NCBI GenBank assembly: GCA_013396915.1
Contig: VWZL01005008.1
Span: forward strand, 186,001 to 250,000
Source: Stercorarius parasiticus
Taxonomy: Eukaryota > Chordata > Aves > Charadriiformes > Stercorariidae
Reading direction: 5' to 3'
Length of the DNA stretch: 64,000 nt
Below, in pieces: positions 51,102-64,000 of the stretch (position 1 is its first letter; each line of letters starts with the position of its first letter). The notes under the pieces are model-generated. The model worked only from the letters and a program-made list of their open reading frames with translations. It had not been told where the DNA came from and ran no database searches. The translations under genes and the position numbers were made by a program.

Positions 51102-53149
51102 CTCTACAGCTTATTTGTCCCTACTTATGCGAGGTTTTTGGTCAGGCCAAGCTCAGGATAGATGATCATCAAAATCTCTTGCCAGTTGTGAGAATCAGCT
51201 TAGGAAACAAAATGTAATTCCCAGACTAATATCTTTTAATGCATTTTAAGAATTTCTGATAACATTACCTGCTACTGCTGTAGCAGAATTCTTTTTCAAA
51301 CAGACTGTGAACTATTTGAACAACCTACCACCTCCACGCCTCCCACAGAGGTCTCCCAGCACTATTAAAGTTGGTTTAGTTCTTTTCAACAAGTAAAACT
51401 TAGTAAGGTTAATTACTAATTTAACTTAAAACAAGAGATATTCCAGAAAAACTAGATAATTCCTGGACATACACATCCCCCTTCACACTAAGTCCCCCCT
51501 GCCTAACTTCTCTTTCCAGTGGGAAGCGTGGAGGTGACTGCTCTCAGTTCGTTGACAAGGGACCTAAACTTTCAATCACTTGTTTCATTCATCCTTTAAC
51601 TCCACTGAAGTCAATGGAGTGACCAAATGCATGATCCTGCTTCTGCAAATTACTGTGCTGTCTCTAAGGAAGTCTAAAGGTGTAGGGGAGACACACAGCT
51701 GTTTTGAAACCGAAAAGGCTGAATATGGATATGTCTAACTGTGGCAAATTCATTCATATGTTCATCTCATGTACACAGGGGATTACAGAATCTCATTATA
51801 GCGTTGGAAGTCTTCATAGAGTGAGGGGAGAGCCTTCAGCATCCCAGCACCTGAAGATGGAAGCTTCTAGTTTGAGATATCAAGTCTGCATAAGGAGTTA
51901 TTCTGCATCCAGAAAGAATCTTTAAAGATGTCAAATATAAATCAGAATAAAAAATAGTTATAATATTGTTATTTTTCAGTGAGACTAGGCGGGCAGAAGT
52001 GCCACTATACAGTTTGGGATTACCCAAACTTACACGGAAATTTTTTGTCTGCAAATTAGGTATTTGAGAATTATTTGGTTTGTTTTGTCTATCATAGTCC
52101 AAACATTTCCAATTATGGATTTATTTATTTTTTAAATTAAACCAGAATTTTATATTGCTATATGGCAGGCTTAAAGCAAAACTTTGCTGATATACAGCAC
52201 CTTCTGGACTGACTTAAAACATTCATTTTGTGTAACTCAAAATGATAGTTGGTGACATCAACTATCACTAATTAAAAAAATGTAAATTATGCTATAATCT
52301 ACAATGCAAAGTGAAATCTTTGTGTCTTAATATGCAGTTCTTTTGTGCCACGATCCTTGTTTAATAAAGATATTGTTTTCTAATATTTTCCCTCTCAAAC
52401 TTCAATATAAGCTTCAAACGTGATGTTATTTTCCATTTTCCACATCAAAATAATGTATAAACCTCATTTACCAATTTATATTTTTAAGACAGCTTCCCAC
52501 TTCAGCTTCTATCTTGCTCCAGATCTCACAGCTCCCCCCTTCCCATCAATCTCTGATTTGAGTCCCTCTCACACATCTTTTGAAATACCCAACTCTTCCA
52601 TGTCTACCAACGCTCCTTTATCAATTACAGCCTTAGTAACTTCGAAGAAACCTCAGAGGTCACTTCAGTATGACCTCCCCACCTGAGTCCATGAAAACTA
52701 TCCTTAAACAAGCTTTCCGTTTTTTAACATACACTTTCAGATGACTTCTAAGGTCCTGTACAACCCTCCTGCAGATGCCCAGATGAGAAGAGAAACTGAA
52801 GCAACAGAAGCTGCAAGATATCCCTTTTATCCACACAGTCCTCTTAGATCTCAACACTGAAATTCCTAAAGAGGAATCACTGATGTAGGGTAAGGTAACA
52901 TGGAAGACAGGAGCTAATGAGCTGGGAAAGAGCCTCTACAGTTGCGGATGTGACTAGAAGGACACACTAGCCTAGGATTCGCAGGTCCTTAAACCTTGTT
53001 CCTGGATCCCCTACCTCCCTCGGCCTCTTTAACTCACAGAAACTACCCTAGCGGTGCTTTCCCATTGATCCCCAGATCTATTATTATCAAAAGTAGTGAC
53101 TTACTATGATTACAAAATAATTGTCACCTTTATTATTTCTGTCAATGGG

Positions 53150-54115
53150 TCATCATCCTCTTTTTCTTTCTTAATGCCAGGCTTGGGTTCACAGACTTGC
53201 CCTCTTCTCCCTTTGTGGCAATTCTTAAGGATTTTAGATAGCTTTCCTGTACTTGCGATTCTCACGTTTCTCCCTCTGTCATCAACCTTTCTCCCTCTGT
53301 TCAATCCCAATGCTCAAGTGGCTGTCCGGCACCTCTTCCTGGAGATTTTGTGATCAGTTTATGCTAGCTGAAGTGTAGGGTTGCCTTGGTTTAGCCTCAC
53401 TTTCCCTTTTCTCTTTCACCCTTTTCCCACAAGTCATGCACAAACAGCAGCCAGCTCCTGGGTCTTCCTTCAGCCTCTCCAGATTCAAGACCAATCTGTT
53501 ATCATTTTCACAGGCGACTCTGCTGTTTAGGCCTCAACTACTGGACCACAGACTTAGAGCTCAACTATTGGAAAGCTCTCTTCACTGCATCTCAAACATA
53601 TGCAATGCTCCTTTGCAACCCAAGGAAGCTGTGCATGGCCAAACACCTCCTCTCACAAGCCTGACCACACCACCCACTCCTTGGCAGCCCTCCACTTGTT
53701 CTTCACCTGCTGTTCCACCACATCCAAATCTCTGTCCTCCTTCAAGGCTTAACCTAACTGCATTCCCCCAGTCTACCCTCTTCTGTTGGGCACTGTGTTG
53801 TCCCTACCACTTCTGCACTCCAGTAGCATTCCTCAACCATGTACCCTTCAATTATATTCTATGTCTATTCTATGACTCTATATGTTTCTCCACCTCATCC
53901 ACTCATCATGACACGACCTCCCAGGGGTCATCCACGACAGTGAGCTTTCAAGACTCCCTCATGAGCCCACTCCTCCTGAGATGCTGGCAGCAAATAAACC
54001 AAATTGCAGCACATGTCTACATACCTCTGTTACTTCCCCTCCACACAATCATCTCCCTGCTTCCCTTCTTCAAGCTCCTCCTAGGGCACAAACTGTTCTT
54101 TTTGTAGATGTGAAA
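53150..54115 (+). other. Pyrimidine-rich intergenic segment with a long chance-like ORF
   Basis: The + strand is strongly C/T-rich, which depletes purine-containing stop codons. It holds an ATG-initiated frame of 223 codons (53436-54107), rich in Ser, Pro, Leu and Thr, with no domain, signal or motif I recognise. No convincing promoter or splice context is visible. The segment may derive from an unrecognised old repeat. Confidence 0.4.
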
Positions 54116-54747
54116 CTTTGCAAATTAATGAGAATAAAAAAGAATAAACATGAACCCAAATCACAGCCTCCTACCAACGCAGGCTTCAGAGAAGAACCAA
54201 GTGAACAGTAGAAAAATATAAAAAAAGATGGAGAAATGAAGCAGGTGTATGGGACCAGGTAAAGGTGCGATGCAATAGGAAATGCAAACCCCGGGCATCC
54301 CTGCTCATGATGTGAGAATTTTATGTCTGAGGAGATCCTGAATTTTGCCTCTTTGCCCTTCAGTGAGTTCAGTCCATGAAGGACGGGAACAGACGTGAAT
54401 TACTTCAATAGCGCTAGAGAGGGTCGCTCGGAGCCGAGTGCGGAGCAGCACCAGAAAACCCAACGGATCCTCAGTGCGACAGACAGACAGACAGGCCGGC
54501 TACTCGAGACGTGAGCGGAGGGTGAGGCCGCTCTTCCTCCAGCCGGGGCTACCGGAGCAGGGAGCCCCGTCCCGGTGTCGGTACGGAAGGACGCGGGGCG
54601 GCGGGCGAGGGACGGAGGGGGTCGGCGCGGCGGCGGGAGCCGGGGACGGCGCCCTCGGGGCGCGGCCGGCGATAGGACCCGGCGAACGGCGGCCGTGCGG
54701 GAGCAGCGCGCCTGCGCGGCGCTGTCCGGCGAGCGGGCGGGCTGCAC

Positions 54748-54798
54748 NNNNNNNNNNNNNNNNNNNNNNNNNNNNNNNNNNNNNNNNNNNNNNNNNNN
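54748..54798. other. Assembly gap (51 N)
   Basis: Short run of N in the GC-rich KCNC1 leader or promoter. Confidence 1.
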
Positions 54799-55076
54799 TT
54801 GTGCTTTTGGCCACGTCCAACCAGGGAAGGGCCCTCCCCCTCCGGCACGTCCCCGCACCCCGCACCGCAGCGCCCGCGCTCCCGGAGCATGGCCCCCCCT
54901 GCCCCTGCCCCTCCGCCGCGGCTGCAGCTACCACGGCCCCCGAGCGTCTGACTTCAGACGAAGGCGGTGCTGCGCCGGGAGACACCAGCACCGGCTTCCC
55001 CTCGGAGCAGCCCCCGGGGAGCAGAGCTGGCCGGGGCCCTTCGCCCCCCGCGGGCCTGCATCGGGGCTCGGGTTAG

Positions 55077-64000
<8,924 letters not shown>

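Larger units (their letters stand above)
36863..54400. other. MYOD1-KCNC1 intergenic region, no gene recognised
   Basis: About 17.5 kb without a supported exon. It contains one reverse CR1 fragment (37721-37960), a perfect 20-bp palindrome (51082-51101), and pyrimidine-rich stretches near 52.5 and 53.2-54.1 kb. The latter includes a 223-codon open frame that I do not accept as a gene. The same gap separates the two genes in other vertebrates. Confidence 0.55.

Overview
The window is nuclear DNA of a bird, most likely not chicken but clearly avian. The support is a bird-type MyoD reading frame, 3' ends of chicken-repeat-1 (CR1) LINEs with their characteristic octamer tails, sparse short interspersed repeats, and degenerate palindromic elements of a kind widespread in sauropsids. 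There is nothing prokaryotic here. Most long open frames are chance, which is normal for AT-rich vertebrate intergenic DNA.

Three protein-coding genes can be supported, all on the + strand. (1) About 22.4-27.2 kb: a divergent ferritin-like gene in three coding exons, starting in a CpG island. It has a basic NLS-like N-terminus and a dismantled ferroxidase site. I identify it as avian ferritoid, the nuclear carrier of ferritin described in chick corneal epithelium. (2) 33.2-36.2 kb: MYOD1, complete in three exons (296 aa), with a 3' UTR and poly(A) signals; its upstream region is interrupted by a 528-base assembly gap. (3) 55.17-55.74 kb: first coding exon of KCNC1 (Kv3.1), carrying the T1 tetramerisation domain. 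The channel core (S1-S6) lies beyond the right edge, so 55.74-64.0 kb is intron.

Layout: 1-22.0 kb, no recognised gene, with two palindromic element relics; 22.0-22.9 kb, CpG island and ferritoid exon 1; 23-27.6 kb, the rest of ferritoid with CR1 copies on both sides of exon 2; 27.6-32.2 kb, intergenic; 32.2-36.9 kb, MYOD1; 36.9-54.4 kb, intergenic, with one reverse CR1; 54.4-55.7 kb, KCNC1 CpG island (a second gap, 51 bases) and exon 1; then intron.

The genes do not form a functional cassette. MYOD1-KCNC1 is conserved vertebrate synteny. The ferritoid gene about 6 kb upstream of MYOD1 is the unusual neighbour and the most interesting object here. I did not find a novel multi-gene system.
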